Of a stretch of DNA of 64,000 bases, positions 37,500 through 47,006 are shown piece by piece. Both the position numbers and the translations under genes were made by a program. Each line of letters starts with the position of its first letter. The first letter of the stretch is position 1. The notes under the pieces are model-generated. The model was not told the origin of the DNA and made no database searches. It saw nothing but the letters and a program-made list of their open reading frames with translations. This DNA is from Ramlibacter tataouinensis TTB310 (lineage in GTDB: Bacteria; Pseudomonadota; Gammaproteobacteria; Burkholderiales; Burkholderiaceae_C). The stretch is from NCBI RefSeq assembly GCF_000215705.1, contig NC_015677.1:3732001-3796000 (forward strand), given 5' to 3'.

Positions 37500-37575
37500 C
37501 GCTCCCGCACTGCGTGTCGCTCGCTGCCCCCCGGGGGGGCCTTCGCGCCTTGGGGCGGCCCGGCGGCGCTCATCG
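37500..37575. repeat. GC-rich palindromic repeat-like stretch at gspG/gspH junction
   Basis: The 75 bases after gspG contain CCCCCCGGGGGGG, then CCTTCGCGCC and GGGGCGGCCCGG, a run of short inverted G/C blocks quite unlike pseudopilin coding DNA. It resembles the REP-like intergenic repeats I recall from other Comamonadaceae genomes; no second copy was noticed in this window. It falls where the gspH leader peptide must begin, so it blurs the gspH start. Confidence 0.4.
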
Positions 37576-38002
37576 TCTGCGCAGCGCCGGCTTCACCCTG
37601 ATGGAACTGCTGGTGGTGGTGGCCATCATCGCCTTCGCCAGCGCCGGCGTGAGCTTCGCGCTGCGCGACTCGGCCGCCGCGCAACTGGAGCGCGAGGCCC
37701 TGCGCCTGGCTTCGCTGCTGGAATCGGCACGCGCCCAGTCCCGCGCCAGCGGACTGCCGCTGCGCTGGCGCTCCGTGGAGGGCGGCTTCCGCTTCGAAGG
37801 CGCCGCGCCCAACACCCTGCCCGAGCGCTGGCTGGGCGAGCAGACCCGGGTGCTGGGCGCGCCCGTGCTGCTGCTGGGGCCCGAGCCCATCATCGGCGCG
37901 CAGGAGGTGGTCCTGGTCTCGCCCGCGCTGCCCCAGCGCGCGCTGCGCGTCACCACCGACGGACTGCGCCCCTTCAGCGTGGTGGGTGAGTCCGGGCCAT
38001 GA
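37514..38002 (+). CDS. gspH: Type II secretion system minor pseudopilin GspH
   Basis: A minor pseudopilin near the pseudopilus tip. Prepilin site 'RLRSAG^FTLMELLVVVAI' with conserved Glu5. The globular part carries 'REALRLASLLESARAQSRAS' and 'TTDGLRPFSVVGESGP'. The start is uncertain: the open frame reaches ATG 37463 inside gspG, with GTG at 37514 and TTG at 37550 also in frame. I list GTG 37514 (162 residues), giving a 28-residue leader that crosses a GC repeat. The stop overlaps the gspI ATG (ATGA). Confidence 0.82.
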   Translation: MSLAAPRGGLRALGRPGGAHRLRSAGFTLMELLVVVAIIAFASAGVSFALRDSAAAQLEREALRLASLLESARAQSRASGLPLRWRSVEGGFRFEGAAPNTLPERWLGEQTRVLGAPVLLLGPEPIIGAQEVVLVSPALPQRALRVTTDGLRPFSVVGESGP

Positions 38003-38364
38003 AGCGGCACAACCGCCAGCGCGGCTTCACCTTGATCGAGATCCTGGTGGCGCTGGGCATCGTGGCCATCGCCCTGGTGGCCGGGCTGCAGGCGACCACG
38101 GCGCTGACCAACAACGCGATCCGGCAGTCCGAGATGATGCTGGCCCAGATTTGCGCCGAGAACGAGCTGGTCAAGGCGCGGTTGGCGCGCCAGATGCCCG
38201 GCGTGGGCGACACCTCGCTGGTCTGCCAGCAGGGGGAAGTCCAGTTGGAGGTCACGGTCACCGTGGCACCCACGCCCAACCCCAACTTCCGGCGCGTCGA
38301 TGCGCGGGTGCACCAGGGCGCGCTCACGCTGCTGCGCGTGTCCACCGTGCTGGGGCGGTTCTGA
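37999..38364 (+). CDS. gspI: Type II secretion system minor pseudopilin GspI
   Basis: A minor pseudopilin of the tip complex (with H, J, K). 121 residues. A short basic leader MKRHNRQRG is followed by FTLIEILVALGIVAIALVAG, with Glu at position 5 of the mature protein. The usual GspI pattern follows: 'AENELVKARL' and a C-terminal beta region. It overlaps gspH (ATGA) and gspJ (TGATG), indicating translational coupling. Confidence 0.92.
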   Translation: MKRHNRQRGFTLIEILVALGIVAIALVAGLQATTALTNNAIRQSEMMLAQICAENELVKARLARQMPGVGDTSLVCQQGEVQLEVTVTVAPTPNPNFRRVDARVHQGALTLLRVSTVLGRF

Positions 38365-39098
38365 TGCGGATACTTCGCCGCAGCGGCGGCTTCACCCTGG
38401 TCGAACTGCTGGTGGCGCTGTTCGCCATGGCCATCCTCGCCATCCTCAGCTGGCGCGGCCTGGACGGCATGACGCGGGCCCAGGCCCAGACCCAGGCGCG
38501 TGCCGACGAGGTATTGGCGCTGCAGGTCGGCCTGGCGCAGTGGTCCGCCGACCTCGACGCGCTGGTCCAGTTCCCGCAGACCACGGCGCTGGACTGGAAC
38601 GGCCGGGTGCTGCGCCTGACCCGCCATGCCGGCCCGGGCGCCGACTCGGGCGCCCGGGTGGTGGGCTGGACGCGCCGCATCGTCAACGGCCAGGGCCGGT
38701 GGCTGCGCTGGCAGTCGCAGCCGCTGACCACGCGCGCGCAGCTCGAGCAGGCTTGGCTGACGGCCGATGCCTGGTCGCAGAACGCCGTCCTTGACGAGCT
38801 GCGTAGCGAAGTGGCGATCACGCCGCTGCTGGACTGGCAGATCTTCTATTTCCGGGGCGACGCCTGGACCAACCCGCAGTCCAGCGACGCCACCGGCGTC
38901 ACCGGCGCCACGCCGCCGCCGCCCGGCACGCCCCCCCCTACTTCGTCGCCGGCGGCCGGCCGGGTCAACCCCGGCGGCCGCGTTTCCGTGCTGCCGGACG
39001 GCGTGCGGCTGGTCCTCAACCTGCCGCCGGGCCAGCCGATCAGCGGCCTGCTCACCATCGACTGGGTGCGCCCCACGGTGGGCGGAGGCAAGTCGTGA
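38364..39098 (+). CDS. gspJ: Type II secretion system minor pseudopilin GspJ
   Basis: A minor pseudopilin. 244 residues. Leader MRILRRSGG then FTLVELLVALFAMAILAILS with conserved Glu5, followed by 'SWRGLDGMTRAQAQTQARAD', a standard GspJ block. An unusual Pro/Gly/Ser-rich insert ('ATPPPPGTPPPTSSPAAGRV') sits near residues 185-205 before the last beta strands. Overlaps gspI and gspK by a few bases. Confidence 0.9.
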   Translation: MRILRRSGGFTLVELLVALFAMAILAILSWRGLDGMTRAQAQTQARADEVLALQVGLAQWSADLDALVQFPQTTALDWNGRVLRLTRHAGPGADSGARVVGWTRRIVNGQGRWLRWQSQPLTTRAQLEQAWLTADAWSQNAVLDELRSEVAITPLLDWQIFYFRGDAWTNPQSSDATGVTGATPPPPGTPPPTSSPAAGRVNPGGRVSVLPDGVRLVLNLPPGQPISGLLTIDWVRPTVGGGKS

Positions 39099-40087
39099 CC
39101 GCCCGGCCAACCGCCCAGCGCGGCGCGGCGCTGCTGGCCGCCATGCTCACGGTGGCGCTGGTGGCGACCTTCGCCGCCGCGGCGTTGTGGCAGCAGTGGC
39201 GCAGCGTCGAGGTCGAGGCGGCGGAGCGCTCGCGCATGCAATCGTCCTGGGTGCTGACCGGCGCGCTCGACTGGGCCCGGCTGATCCTGCGCGAGGACGT
39301 GCGCAGCAACAGCAGCGGCGGTGCCGACCACCTGGCCGAGCCCTGGGCCGTGCCGCTGCAGGAGGCGCGCCTGTCCACCTTCCTGGCTGCCGACCGCAAC
39401 AGCTCGGCCGAGGGCGGCGACAGCGAGAACGCCTTTCTCTCCGGCGACATCGTGGACCTGCAGTCGCAGCTCAACGTGAACAATTTGGTGGAAAGCGGCC
39501 GAATCTCCGAAACCGGCCTGCGCAGTTTCCAGCGTTTGTTCGACCTGCTCGGACTCCCCGCGGCCGAGCTCTCGCTGCTGTCGGAGAACCTGCGCCTGGC
39601 CACCGCCATCAGCGCCGAGAACGCCCCGGCCGACATGGCGCCACTGGCGCCGCAACGGGTGGACCAGCTGGTCTGGCTGGGGCTGTCGCCGCAGACGGTG
39701 GCGGTGCTGGAGCCCCATGTGACGGTGCTGCCCGCACGCACGCCCGTCAACCTCAACACCGCCAACGCCGAGGTCATCTATGCCGCGGTCGGCGGCATCA
39801 GCCTGGCCGATGCCCAGCGTCTGGTCAGCGAACGCACCCGCGCCCACTTCCGCAGCCTGGGCGATGCGTCACGTGCGCTGGGCGGGTCGCAGCAGACCGT
39901 GCTGGATGGCTCGGCCAGCGTCGCCTCGCGTTTCTTCGAGGTGCGCGGCCGGCTGCGCCTGGGCGATACGGTCGTGCAGGAGCGTTCGGTGGTCCAGCGC
40001 GACGGCCTGGACATCCGCACGCTCTCGCGCGAGCGCGGGGTGGCGGCGCCGTCGCCGGACGCGCAAGCTGCCGGGACGGGCCGCTGA
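39095..40087 (+). CDS. gspK: Type II secretion system minor pseudopilin GspK
   Basis: The largest minor pseudopilin, capping the pseudopilus tip. 330 residues. GTG start at 39095 overlaps the gspJ stop (GTGA). Leader 'MTARPTAQRGAALLAAMLTV': the mature N-terminus lacks Glu5, as is normal for GspK. 'DLQSQLNVNNLV' near residue 125 and 'TPVNLNTANAEVIYAAVGGI' near 213-232 (helix-hairpin-helix-like GspK motif) support the call. Confidence 0.93.
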   Translation: MTARPTAQRGAALLAAMLTVALVATFAAAALWQQWRSVEVEAAERSRMQSSWVLTGALDWARLILREDVRSNSSGGADHLAEPWAVPLQEARLSTFLAADRNSSAEGGDSENAFLSGDIVDLQSQLNVNNLVESGRISETGLRSFQRLFDLLGLPAAELSLLSENLRLATAISAENAPADMAPLAPQRVDQLVWLGLSPQTVAVLEPHVTVLPARTPVNLNTANAEVIYAAVGGISLADAQRLVSERTRAHFRSLGDASRALGGSQQTVLDGSASVASRFFEVRGRLRLGDTVVQERSVVQRDGLDIRTLSRERGVAAPSPDAQAAGTGR

Positions 40088-40133
40088 CGCCTTCCAGCCG
40101 GACCGTAGGGCCTCCCTACAATCCCCGCCATCC

Positions 40134-41339
40134 ATGAGTTCCCTGTTCGTCCTGCTGCCGACAGAACCCGCGACCGCCGGCACCGAATTCGGCTTCGTGC
40201 TCACGCCCGACGGCCAGACCGTCGGCGAGCATGGCAGCGCGCCCGCCGCCCTGCTGCCGGCGCCCGCCGGCGCGGCGGCCGAGGTGGTGGCGGTGGTGCC
40301 CGCCGCCGCCCTGTCCTGGCACCAGGTCGAGCTGCCCAAGGGGCTGTCCGCCGCGTCGCCGCGCCTGCGCGCCGTCCTGGAGGGCCTGCTGGAGGAGCGC
40401 CTGCTCGACGAGCCCGAGGCCCTGCACTTCGCCTTGCAGCCGCAGCCGCCGGCGGGTGCGCCGGCCTGGGTGGCGGTGTGCGAGCGCGCCTGGCTGCGGG
40501 CGGGGGTGCAGGCCCTGGAGGCCGCCGGCCGGCCGGTCGGGCGCATCGTGCCGGAGTTCACCCCCCAGGACCCGCCGGCGGTGCATGCCATCGGCGAGCC
40601 GGAGTCGGCCCTGCTGGTCGCCGCCAGCGCGGGCGGGGTGCTGGCCCTGCCGCTGACGGCCGCGTCGCTGCCGCTGCTGCCGGCCCTGCCCGAGCACAGC
40701 GTGTGCACCGCCGAACCGGCGGTGGCCGCGCAGGCCGAGCAGCTGCTGCAGCAGCCGGTCACGCTGCAGCTGCCGGCGCAGCGCTGGCTGCTGGCCGCAC
40801 AGTCGCGCTGGGACCTGGCGCAGTTCGACTTCGCCAGCTCGCTGCGCGCCCGGCGGCTGAAGAAGCTGGCCACCGGCGGCGCCGAGCTGCTGCGCGCGCC
40901 GCAGTGGCGGCCGGCCCGCTGGGGGGCCGCGCTGCTGGTGGCAGCCAACCTGGTCGGCCTGAATGCCTGGGCCTGGAAGGAACGCGCGGCGCTGGACGAC
41001 AAGCGCGAGCGGGTGCGCGAGGTGCTGACCCAGACCTTTCCCCAGGTGAAGGTGGTGGTGGACGCGCCGGTGCAGATGGAACGCGAGGTCGCCGCCCTGC
41101 GCCGGGCCACCGGCGCCAGCTCGGGCCGCGACCTGGAGGCCATGCTGTCGGCCCTGGCCTCGCTGGGCGCCGGCCAGCCGGCCGGCGGCATCGAATACAA
41201 CGGCAGCGAGCTGCGCGTCAAGGGCCTGGGCTGGAACACCGAGCAGGCGCGCCGCGCGGCCGCCTCGCTCAAGGGCCAGGGCTATGCCGTGGCCCTGCAG
41301 GGTGACACCCTGGTGGTGTCGCCGGAGGCCTTGCCATGA
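40134..41339 (+). CDS. gspL: Type II secretion system inner-membrane protein GspL
   Basis: A bitopic protein that anchors GspE to the membrane and pairs with GspM. 401 residues. The cytoplasmic actin-like domain (about 1-240) is followed by one membrane helix near 265-280 ('WGAALLVAANLVGLNAWAW') and a periplasmic ferredoxin-like domain ('LSALASLGAGQPAGGIEYNG' onward). ATG 40134 is preferred; the frame is open upstream through gspK. The stop overlaps gspM (ATGA). Confidence 0.9.
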   Translation: MSSLFVLLPTEPATAGTEFGFVLTPDGQTVGEHGSAPAALLPAPAGAAAEVVAVVPAAALSWHQVELPKGLSAASPRLRAVLEGLLEERLLDEPEALHFALQPQPPAGAPAWVAVCERAWLRAGVQALEAAGRPVGRIVPEFTPQDPPAVHAIGEPESALLVAASAGGVLALPLTAASLPLLPALPEHSVCTAEPAVAAQAEQLLQQPVTLQLPAQRWLLAAQSRWDLAQFDFASSLRARRLKKLATGGAELLRAPQWRPARWGAALLVAANLVGLNAWAWKERAALDDKRERVREVLTQTFPQVKVVVDAPVQMEREVAALRRATGASSGRDLEAMLSALASLGAGQPAGGIEYNGSELRVKGLGWNTEQARRAAASLKGQGYAVALQGDTLVVSPEALP

Positions 41340-41845
41340 CGCTGGCCGCCCGCTTGCGATCGCTGCCGCAGGCCGCGGCCCTGCGCGAGCGCTGGCAGAA
41401 GCTGGCGCCGCGCGAGAAAGCTTACGTGGCGGCCGCCGCCGGCCTGCTGCTGCTCGCCCTGCTGTGGTGGGTGCTGGTGGCGCCGGCGCTGGCCACGCTG
41501 CGTGGCGCCGAGGCGCAGCACCGCGCGCTGGATGCCCAGCTGCAGCGCATGCTGGCCTTGCAATCCCAGGCCCAGGCCATGCAGTCGCAGCCGCGCCAGA
41601 ACGCCGACGAGGCGCTGCGCGCGCTGGAGGCCTCGGTGCGCCAGATGCTGGGCGCCGGCGCCCGCATGGTGGTAGGCGGCGACCGCGTGACCCTCACCGT
41701 GTCCGGCGTGCGTGGCGATGCGCTTGCGCAGTGGCTGACGCAGGCGCGGGTCAACGCCCGCTCGCTGCCCGCCGAAGCCCGCCTGAACCGCAACGCCAAC
41801 GGCCTGTGGGACGGCACCCTGGTGCTGGCCCTGCCGCCCCGCTGA
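41336..41845 (+). CDS. gspM: Type II secretion system inner-membrane protein GspM
   Basis: A bitopic partner of GspL. 169 residues. An amphipathic cytoplasmic N-terminus ('WQKLAPREKAYVAAAAGLLL', where LAPRE is the usual GspM signature) runs into one membrane helix (about 28-48), then a periplasmic coiled region and a small ferredoxin-like fold ('VTLTVSGVRGDALAQWLTQA'). Confidence 0.9.
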   Translation: MTLAARLRSLPQAAALRERWQKLAPREKAYVAAAAGLLLLALLWWVLVAPALATLRGAEAQHRALDAQLQRMLALQSQAQAMQSQPRQNADEALRALEASVRQMLGAGARMVVGGDRVTLTVSGVRGDALAQWLTQARVNARSLPAEARLNRNANGLWDGTLVLALPPR

Positions 41846-41867
41846 GGCCGCGCCCGCCATCCGCCAC

Positions 41868-42671
41868 GTGGCCCGACGCCTTTCCACCGCCTCCGCCCTG
41901 CAGACCCGGCCCGCCTGGGGCTGGGCCGCCGCCGGTGCCGTGCTCGGGCTGCTGGCGGCGCTGGTGTTCTTCATTCCCGCCTCCTGGGCCGCTGCCGCGC
42001 TGTCCGGCGCCACGGCCGGCCGGCTGCTGCTGGACGAGCCGCGCGGCACGGTCTGGAACGGCTCGGCCCGCCTGGTGCTGACCGGCGGCGCGGGCAGCCG
42101 GGACGCGGCGGCCCTGCCCTCGCGGCTGCAATGGCGGCTGCGCCCGGCCGCCACCGGCATGCGGCTGGAGGTCGAGGCGCCCTGCTGCACGACCCAGCCG
42201 CTGGCGCTGCGCATCCAGCCGCGCTGGGGCGGCGCCGCCGTCGCGGCGGCCGACGGCGCATCGCGCTGGCCGGCCGCGCTGCTGGCCGGGCTGGGCACGC
42301 CCTGGAACACGCTGCAGCTGGATGGCGAGCTGCAGCTGGCCACCCGAGGCTTGTCAGTAGAATGGACCGCAGGACGGCTGCAGGTGCAGGGCCAGGCCGA
42401 ACTGCAGGCGGTGAACCTGTCGTCCCGCCTCACCACCTTGAGGCCCATGGGCAGCTACCGCATCGTCCTGGCCGGAGGCGCCACGCCGACGCTGCAGGTC
42501 TCCACCCTGGAAGGTCCCCTGCAGCTGGCCGGCAGCGGCCAGTGGATCGGCTCGCGGCTGCGGTTCACCGGCCAGGCCAGCGCCGAACCCGAGCGCGAGG
42601 CCGCCCTGGGCAACCTGCTGAACATCATCGGGCGGCGCGAAGGTGCGCGCTCCATCATCACCATAGGCTGA
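41868..42671 (+). CDS. gspN: Type II secretion system protein GspN
   Basis: An accessory T2SS protein present in only some systems. 267 residues. GTG start at 41868. One N-terminal membrane helix (about 18-45, 'WAAAGAVLGLLAALVFFIPA') is followed by a beta-rich periplasmic region with 'GRLLLDEPRGTVWNGSARLV', typical of the GspN family, and 'LEGPLQLAGSGQW' near 220. It lies between gspM and gspD. Function is not well established. Confidence 0.88.
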   Translation: MARRLSTASALQTRPAWGWAAAGAVLGLLAALVFFIPASWAAAALSGATAGRLLLDEPRGTVWNGSARLVLTGGAGSRDAAALPSRLQWRLRPAATGMRLEVEAPCCTTQPLALRIQPRWGGAAVAAADGASRWPAALLAGLGTPWNTLQLDGELQLATRGLSVEWTAGRLQVQGQAELQAVNLSSRLTTLRPMGSYRIVLAGGATPTLQVSTLEGPLQLAGSGQWIGSRLRFTGQASAEPEREAALGNLLNIIGRREGARSIITIG

Positions 42672-42675
42672 AGCC

Positions 42676-44883
42676 ATGCCATTCCGTATTGCCGTCGTTT
42701 CCCTCGCTGCAGCCGCCTTGCTGGCGGGGGCCCCGGCCTTCTCGCAGACCCAGGCCCAGACCCGGCGCCAGGCGTCGCCCGAGCCGGTGACGCTGAACTT
42801 CAACAACGCCGAGATCGAGGCGGTGGCGCGCACCATGGCCGCCATCACCGGCCGCAACATCGTGGTCGACCCGCGCGTCAAGGGCGTGATCACGCTGACC
42901 ACCGAGCGCCCGGTGAGCCCGCAGACCGCGTACAACCAGTTCCTGGCGACGCTGCGCCTGTCCGGCTTCACCGTGGTGGACTCCGGCGGGCTGCTCAAGG
43001 TGGTACCCGAGGCCGAGGCCAAGCTGCAGGGAGGGCCGGTGTCGGTGGGCCGGGCGCCGGCGGGCAACCAGATCGTCACGCAGATTTTCCGCCTCAACCA
43101 CGAGACCGCCAACAACCTGGTGCCCATCCTGCGGCCGCTGATCAGCCCCAACAACACCATCAACGTGAACCCCGGCAACAACTCGCTGGTGATCACCGAC
43201 TACGCCGACAACCTGCAGCGGCTGGGCCGCATCATCGCGGCGCTGGACGTGTCCAACGCCACCGACGTGGAGGTGCTGCCCTTGCGCCACGGACTGGCGG
43301 CCGACCTGGCGCCGGTGGTGCAGCGGCTGGTGGACTCCAGCGGCGGCCCCGCCGCGGGCGGTCCGCCCGGCCAGGGGGTGGGAGGCGACGCCGCGCTGCG
43401 CACCACGGTGCTGCCGGAAGTGCGCAGCAACTCGCTGATCGTGCGTGCCGCCAACCCGGCCCGGCTGAACCTGGTGCGCACCCTGGTCGAGCGGCTGGAC
43501 CAGCCGACCTCGCAGAACCCCACGGGCAACATCTACGTGGTCTACCTGAAGAACGCCGAAGCCACGCGCCTGGCCGTGACGCTGCGGGCGGCGATGGCCG
43601 GGCTCGGCACGGGCGGCACCGCGGGCGGCGGTGCCGCCGGCGGGGTGGGTGGCGGCGTGGCGGGTGGCGCCGGCGCGTCCATTCCTGCGCCGTCCTCCGC
43701 CGGATCGGTCAACGCCGGCCTCGGCGCGGGCGGGGTCAGCAGCGCGGCCGCGGCCCCCATCCAGCCCACGGCGGCGCCCTCCACCGGCGGCCAGATCCAG
43801 GCCGACCCGGCGACCAACGCGCTGATCATCACCGCGCCCGAGCCGCAGTACCGCCAGCTGCGCGCGGTGATCGACCGGCTGGACTCGCGCCGCGCCCAGG
43901 TCTACGTGGAGAGCCTGATCGCCGAGGTCAATGCCGACAAGGCCGCCGAGTTCGGCGTGCAGTGGCAGAACCTGATCGGCAATATCAACAACAACATCGT
44001 CGGCGCCATCGGCACCAACTTCACCATCGCCGGCGCCAACATCATCAACCTGGCCGCGGGCATCGCGGGCGGCGAGCCGACCACGCTGCCGTCCACCGGG
44101 GGCAACATCGGCATCGCCCGCAACATCGGCGGCACGCCCGTGCTGGCGGCGCTGGCGCGCTTTCTGGAGACCAATGCCGACGGCAACGTGCTGTCCACGC
44201 CCAACCTGCTGACGCTGGACAACGAGGAGGCCAAGATCGTGATCGGCCAGAACGTGCCCTTCGTCACCGGCCAGTTCACCAACACCGGCGCCAGCAACGG
44301 CTCGGTCAACCCGTTCCAGACCATCGAACGCAGGGACGTGGGCCTCACCCTGCGGGTGCGGCCGCAGATCAGCGAGAACGGCACGGTGAAGATGCAGATC
44401 TTCCAGGAGGTCTCCAGCGTGGACGCCAGTTCCGTCAACTCCCCCAGCGGCCTGATCACCAACAAGCGCTCCATCGAGTCCAACGTGATCGTGGACGACA
44501 GCTCCATCGTGGTGCTGGGCGGCCTGCTGCAGGACGAGTACGCGGGCCGCCAGGAAAAAATCCCCCTGCTGGGCGACGTGCCGGTGCTGGGCAACCTGTT
44601 CCGGGCCGAGACGCGCAGCCGCCGCAAGACCAACCTGATGGTGTTCCTGCGGCCGGTGGTGGTGCGCGACTCCGGGCAGAGCGACGAGCTTTCGCTGGAC
44701 CGCTACGACCTGATGCGCGGCAAGCAGGAAGCGGCGCAGCCCCGCCCCAGCAGCGTGCTGCAGATCAACGCCGCGCCGGTGCTGCCGCCCGCTCCCGTGC
44801 CCGTGCCGCCGTCCGTCCGCCCGGCGCCGCCGCCCGGCCCGCCGGTGCCGGCCGAGATGGCTCCGCCCTCCACGACCCGCTGA
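42676..44883 (+). CDS. gspD: Type II secretion system secretin GspD
   Basis: The outer-membrane secretin pore. 735 residues. A Sec signal peptide ([20 protein letters not shown]) is followed by N0 ('[20 protein letters not shown]'), N1-N3 repeats, and the secretin domain with '[20 protein letters not shown]' and '[12 protein letters not shown]' near 630-675. The N3 loop carries a Gly/Ala/Pro low-complexity insert (about 308-375), and the C-terminus is a Pro-rich tail (about 695-735). No lipobox was seen. The start is 4 bp after gspN. Confidence 0.97.
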   Translation: MPFRIAVVSLAAAALLAGAPAFSQTQAQTRRQASPEPVTLNFNNAEIEAVARTMAAITGRNIVVDPRVKGVITLTTERPVSPQTAYNQFLATLRLSGFTVVDSGGLLKVVPEAEAKLQGGPVSVGRAPAGNQIVTQIFRLNHETANNLVPILRPLISPNNTINVNPGNNSLVITDYADNLQRLGRIIAALDVSNATDVEVLPLRHGLAADLAPVVQRLVDSSGGPAAGGPPGQGVGGDAALRTTVLPEVRSNSLIVRAANPARLNLVRTLVERLDQPTSQNPTGNIYVVYLKNAEATRLAVTLRAAMAGLGTGGTAGGGAAGGVGGGVAGGAGASIPAPSSAGSVNAGLGAGGVSSAAAAPIQPTAAPSTGGQIQADPATNALIITAPEPQYRQLRAVIDRLDSRRAQVYVESLIAEVNADKAAEFGVQWQNLIGNINNNIVGAIGTNFTIAGANIINLAAGIAGGEPTTLPSTGGNIGIARNIGGTPVLAALARFLETNADGNVLSTPNLLTLDNEEAKIVIGQNVPFVTGQFTNTGASNGSVNPFQTIERRDVGLTLRVRPQISENGTVKMQIFQEVSSVDASSVNSPSGLITNKRSIESNVIVDDSSIVVLGGLLQDEYAGRQEKIPLLGDVPVLGNLFRAETRSRRKTNLMVFLRPVVVRDSGQSDELSLDRYDLMRGKQEAAQPRPSSVLQINAAPVLPPAPVPVPPSVRPAPPPGPPVPAEMAPPSTTR

Positions 44884-44887
44884 CACC

Positions 44888-46279
44888 ATGGCCCGTTATC
44901 CCCTGCCTTATGCCTTCGCCCGCGGCAGCCAGCTGCTGCTGGAGGAAGACGGCGACTCCCTGACCCTGTGGCACGCCGGCATGCCGCCCGGCAGCGCCTG
45001 GACCGAGGTGATGCGCAAGTGGCGCGTGCGCGCCCTGCAGCAGCTCGATGCCTCCGCGCTGGCGCAGCGCATTAGCGCGGCCTATGCCCAGGGCGAGTCC
45101 AGCGCGGCCACCGTCGTGAGCGAAGTGCAGAACGACGCCGACCTCTCGCGCATCATGCAGGAGCTGCCGGCGGTGGAAGACCTGCTGGAGACCAGCGACG
45201 ACGCGCCCATCATCCGCATGCTGAACGCGCTGCTGACGCAGGCCGCGCGCGACGGCGCCAGCGACATCCACATCGAGCCCTACGAGCGCCATTCGTCGGT
45301 GCGCTTCCGTGTCGACGGCACGCTGCGCGAGGTGGTGCAGCCCAACCGGGCGTTGCACGCGGCACTGATCTCGCGCCTGAAGATCATGGCCGAGCTCGAC
45401 ATCGCCGAGAAGCGCCTGCCGCAGGACGGCCGCATCTCCCTGCGCATCGGCACGCGGGCGGTGGACGTGCGCGTCTCCACCCTGCCCAGCGCCCACGGCG
45501 AGCGGGCGGTGCTGCGCCTGCTGGACAAGAGCGAAAGCAAGCTCAGCCTGGAGTCGGTGGGCATGACGGGCGAGACGCTGCGGCGCTTCCTCAACCTCAT
45601 CGCCCAGCCGCACGGCATCATCCTCGTCACCGGCCCCACCGGCTCGGGCAAGACCACCACGCTGTACGCGGCGCTGTCGCGGCTGGACGCGAACACCAGC
45701 AACATCATGACGGTGGAGGACCCGATCGAGTACGAGCTGCCCGGCATCGGCCAGACGCAGGTCAACGCCAAGATCGACCTCGACTTCGCCAAGGCCCTGC
45801 GTGCCATCCTGCGGCAGGACCCGGACGTGATCATGATCGGCGAGATCCGCGACTACGAGACCGCCCAGATCGCCATCCAGGCCTCGCTCACCGGCCACCT
45901 GGTGCTGGCCACGCTGCACACCAACGACGCGGCCAGCGCCGTCAACCGCCTGATCGACATGGGCGTGGAGCCTTTCCTGCTCAGCTCGTCGCTGCTGGGC
46001 GTGCTGGCCCAGCGGCTTGTGCGCAAGCTGTGCTCGCACTGCCATGGCCCGGGCTGCGGCGAATGCGGCCAGACCGGCTACCAGGGCCGCACCGGCGTGT
46101 TCGAGCTGATGGTGACGGACGAGCACATCCGTGCCCTGATCCACAACCGCGCCGCCGAGGCCGACCTGCGCAACGCCGCGCTGGCTGCGGGGATGACGCT
46201 GATGCGGGACGACGGCGAGCGGCTGGTGCGCGAAGGCATCACCTCGCGCGAGGAGCTGGTGCGCGTGACGCGCGAATAG
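44888..46279 (+). CDS. gspE: Type II secretion system ATPase GspE
   Basis: The cytoplasmic hexameric ATPase that powers pseudopilus extension. 463 residues, slightly shorter than E. coli GspE. N1E-like start '[20 protein letters not shown]', Asp-box '[20 protein letters not shown]', Walker [16 protein letters not shown] from about residue 249, Walker B '[19 protein letters not shown]', and a zinc-binding motif '[12 protein letters not shown]' near 382-393 that is typical of secretion but not all pilus ATPases. Last gene of the run; its usual neighbour gspF is at 3.9 kb. Confidence 0.97.
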   Translation: MARYPLPYAFARGSQLLLEEDGDSLTLWHAGMPPGSAWTEVMRKWRVRALQQLDASALAQRISAAYAQGESSAATVVSEVQNDADLSRIMQELPAVEDLLETSDDAPIIRMLNALLTQAARDGASDIHIEPYERHSSVRFRVDGTLREVVQPNRALHAALISRLKIMAELDIAEKRLPQDGRISLRIGTRAVDVRVSTLPSAHGERAVLRLLDKSESKLSLESVGMTGETLRRFLNLIAQPHGIILVTGPTGSGKTTTLYAALSRLDANTSNIMTVEDPIEYELPGIGQTQVNAKIDLDFAKALRAILRQDPDVIMIGEIRDYETAQIAIQASLTGHLVLATLHTNDAASAVNRLIDMGVEPFLLSSSLLGVLAQRLVRKLCSHCHGPGCGECGQTGYQGRTGVFELMVTDEHIRALIHNRAAEADLRNAALAAGMTLMRDDGERLVREGITSREELVRVTRE

Positions 46280-46295
46280 CGCCTTCGCTCGCTCT

Positions 46296-46469
46296 TCAGT
46301 GCACCCGCTCGGGTGCGTGCGGCTGGCCCGGCAGTTCGATGGGCGCCTGCGGTCCGCGCTCGTCCTCGGCCGGCGGCGCCTTGGGTTTGCGATCGCCCGG
46401 CTGGGGATCGGGATCGTGCGTGGGCGGTATGGGCTCGGGCGTGTGCAGGTCCACGGGCACGCGCTGCAT
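46296..46469 (-). CDS. Small proline-rich hypothetical protein (57 aa)
   Basis: I do not recognise this gene. ATG 46469 opens a 57-residue frame MQRVPVDLHTPEPIPPTHDP and ends PHAPERVH; about one quarter of residues are proline. A GAGG box lies seven bases before the start, which is two bases after the stop of the 94-residue gene upstream (TGACGATG). The lack of hydrophobic segments suggests a soluble disordered protein. Conservation in relatives would decide whether it is real. Confidence 0.5.
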   Translation of the reverse strand: MQRVPVDLHTPEPIPPTHDPDPQPGDRKPKAPPAEDERGPQAPIELPGQPHAPERVH

Positions 46470-46471
46470 CG

Positions 46472-46756
46472 TCAGCCTCGCTGCAAGGTGGCGTCGGACT
46501 GGAACCGCTCGGCCAGGCCGGGGCTGTCGTCGCCCACCGGGTCGGCCTCCTCGTCCTCGATATCGACGGCGGTCAGTACCGGCTGGGCGGGCAGCGGCGG
46601 ACGCTCGTCGAGCGCCGCCTCATCGGGCGCTTGCGCCTCGTCCGCATCGCGGGCTTGGCGACCGGCCTGCGCTTGCGGCGCGGGCTGCAGGAACTCGGGC
46701 TCATCGGGGGCGCGCAGCATGTCGCGCGGGTCGGGCGTGGTGTCGGTGGGGCACAT
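46472..46756 (-). CDS. Small acidic hypothetical protein (94 aa)
   Basis: Function unknown. ATG 46756 has a very good ribosome site, GGAAGGAG eight bases upstream, which argues for a real gene. The product MCPTDTTPDPRDMLRAPDEP... is rich in Asp, Glu, Pro and Ala with little hydrophobicity, so it is probably disordered and cytoplasmic. It is followed within two bases by the proline-rich 57-residue frame, and is divergent from the 59-residue gene at 47007. Confidence 0.6.
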   Translation of the reverse strand: MCPTDTTPDPRDMLRAPDEPEFLQPAPQAQAGRQARDADEAQAPDEAALDERPPLPAQPVLTAVDIEDEEADPVGDDSPGLAERFQSDATLQRG

Positions 46757-46913
46757 GGCGTGGCTCCTTCCTGGTTGCCTCATGGTCCGGCCGCGCGGGC
46801 GCCGGGGCACTCAGTCCAGGCCCCCCGTCCCTGTCAGCACAGACCGACATCCGTCCTGGAGCGCTACATGAACCATAGCGCACGGCCCAGTTGATATGCG
46901 GTCCGCAGGCCCA

Positions 46914-46936
46914 CGTGTCGGACAGACACTGACACG
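46914..46936. promoter_or_regulatory. Inverted repeat between divergent small genes
   Basis: CGTGTC (46914-46919) and GACACG (46931-46936) flank an 11-base spacer in the 250-bp gap between the small genes starting at 46756 (minus) and 47007 (plus). It could be an operator shared by both. The rest of the gap shows no gene. Confidence 0.3.
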
Positions 46937-47006
46937 GGAACAAGCCGATGGCTGAACCGGACGGGCCGGCGCGGCCGTGAACATGTTCATGCACAGGAGA
47001 GTTGCC

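Noticed and set aside
42658..44889. A 743-codon minus-strand open frame across gspD
   Set aside because: Antisense shadow of the secretin gene.
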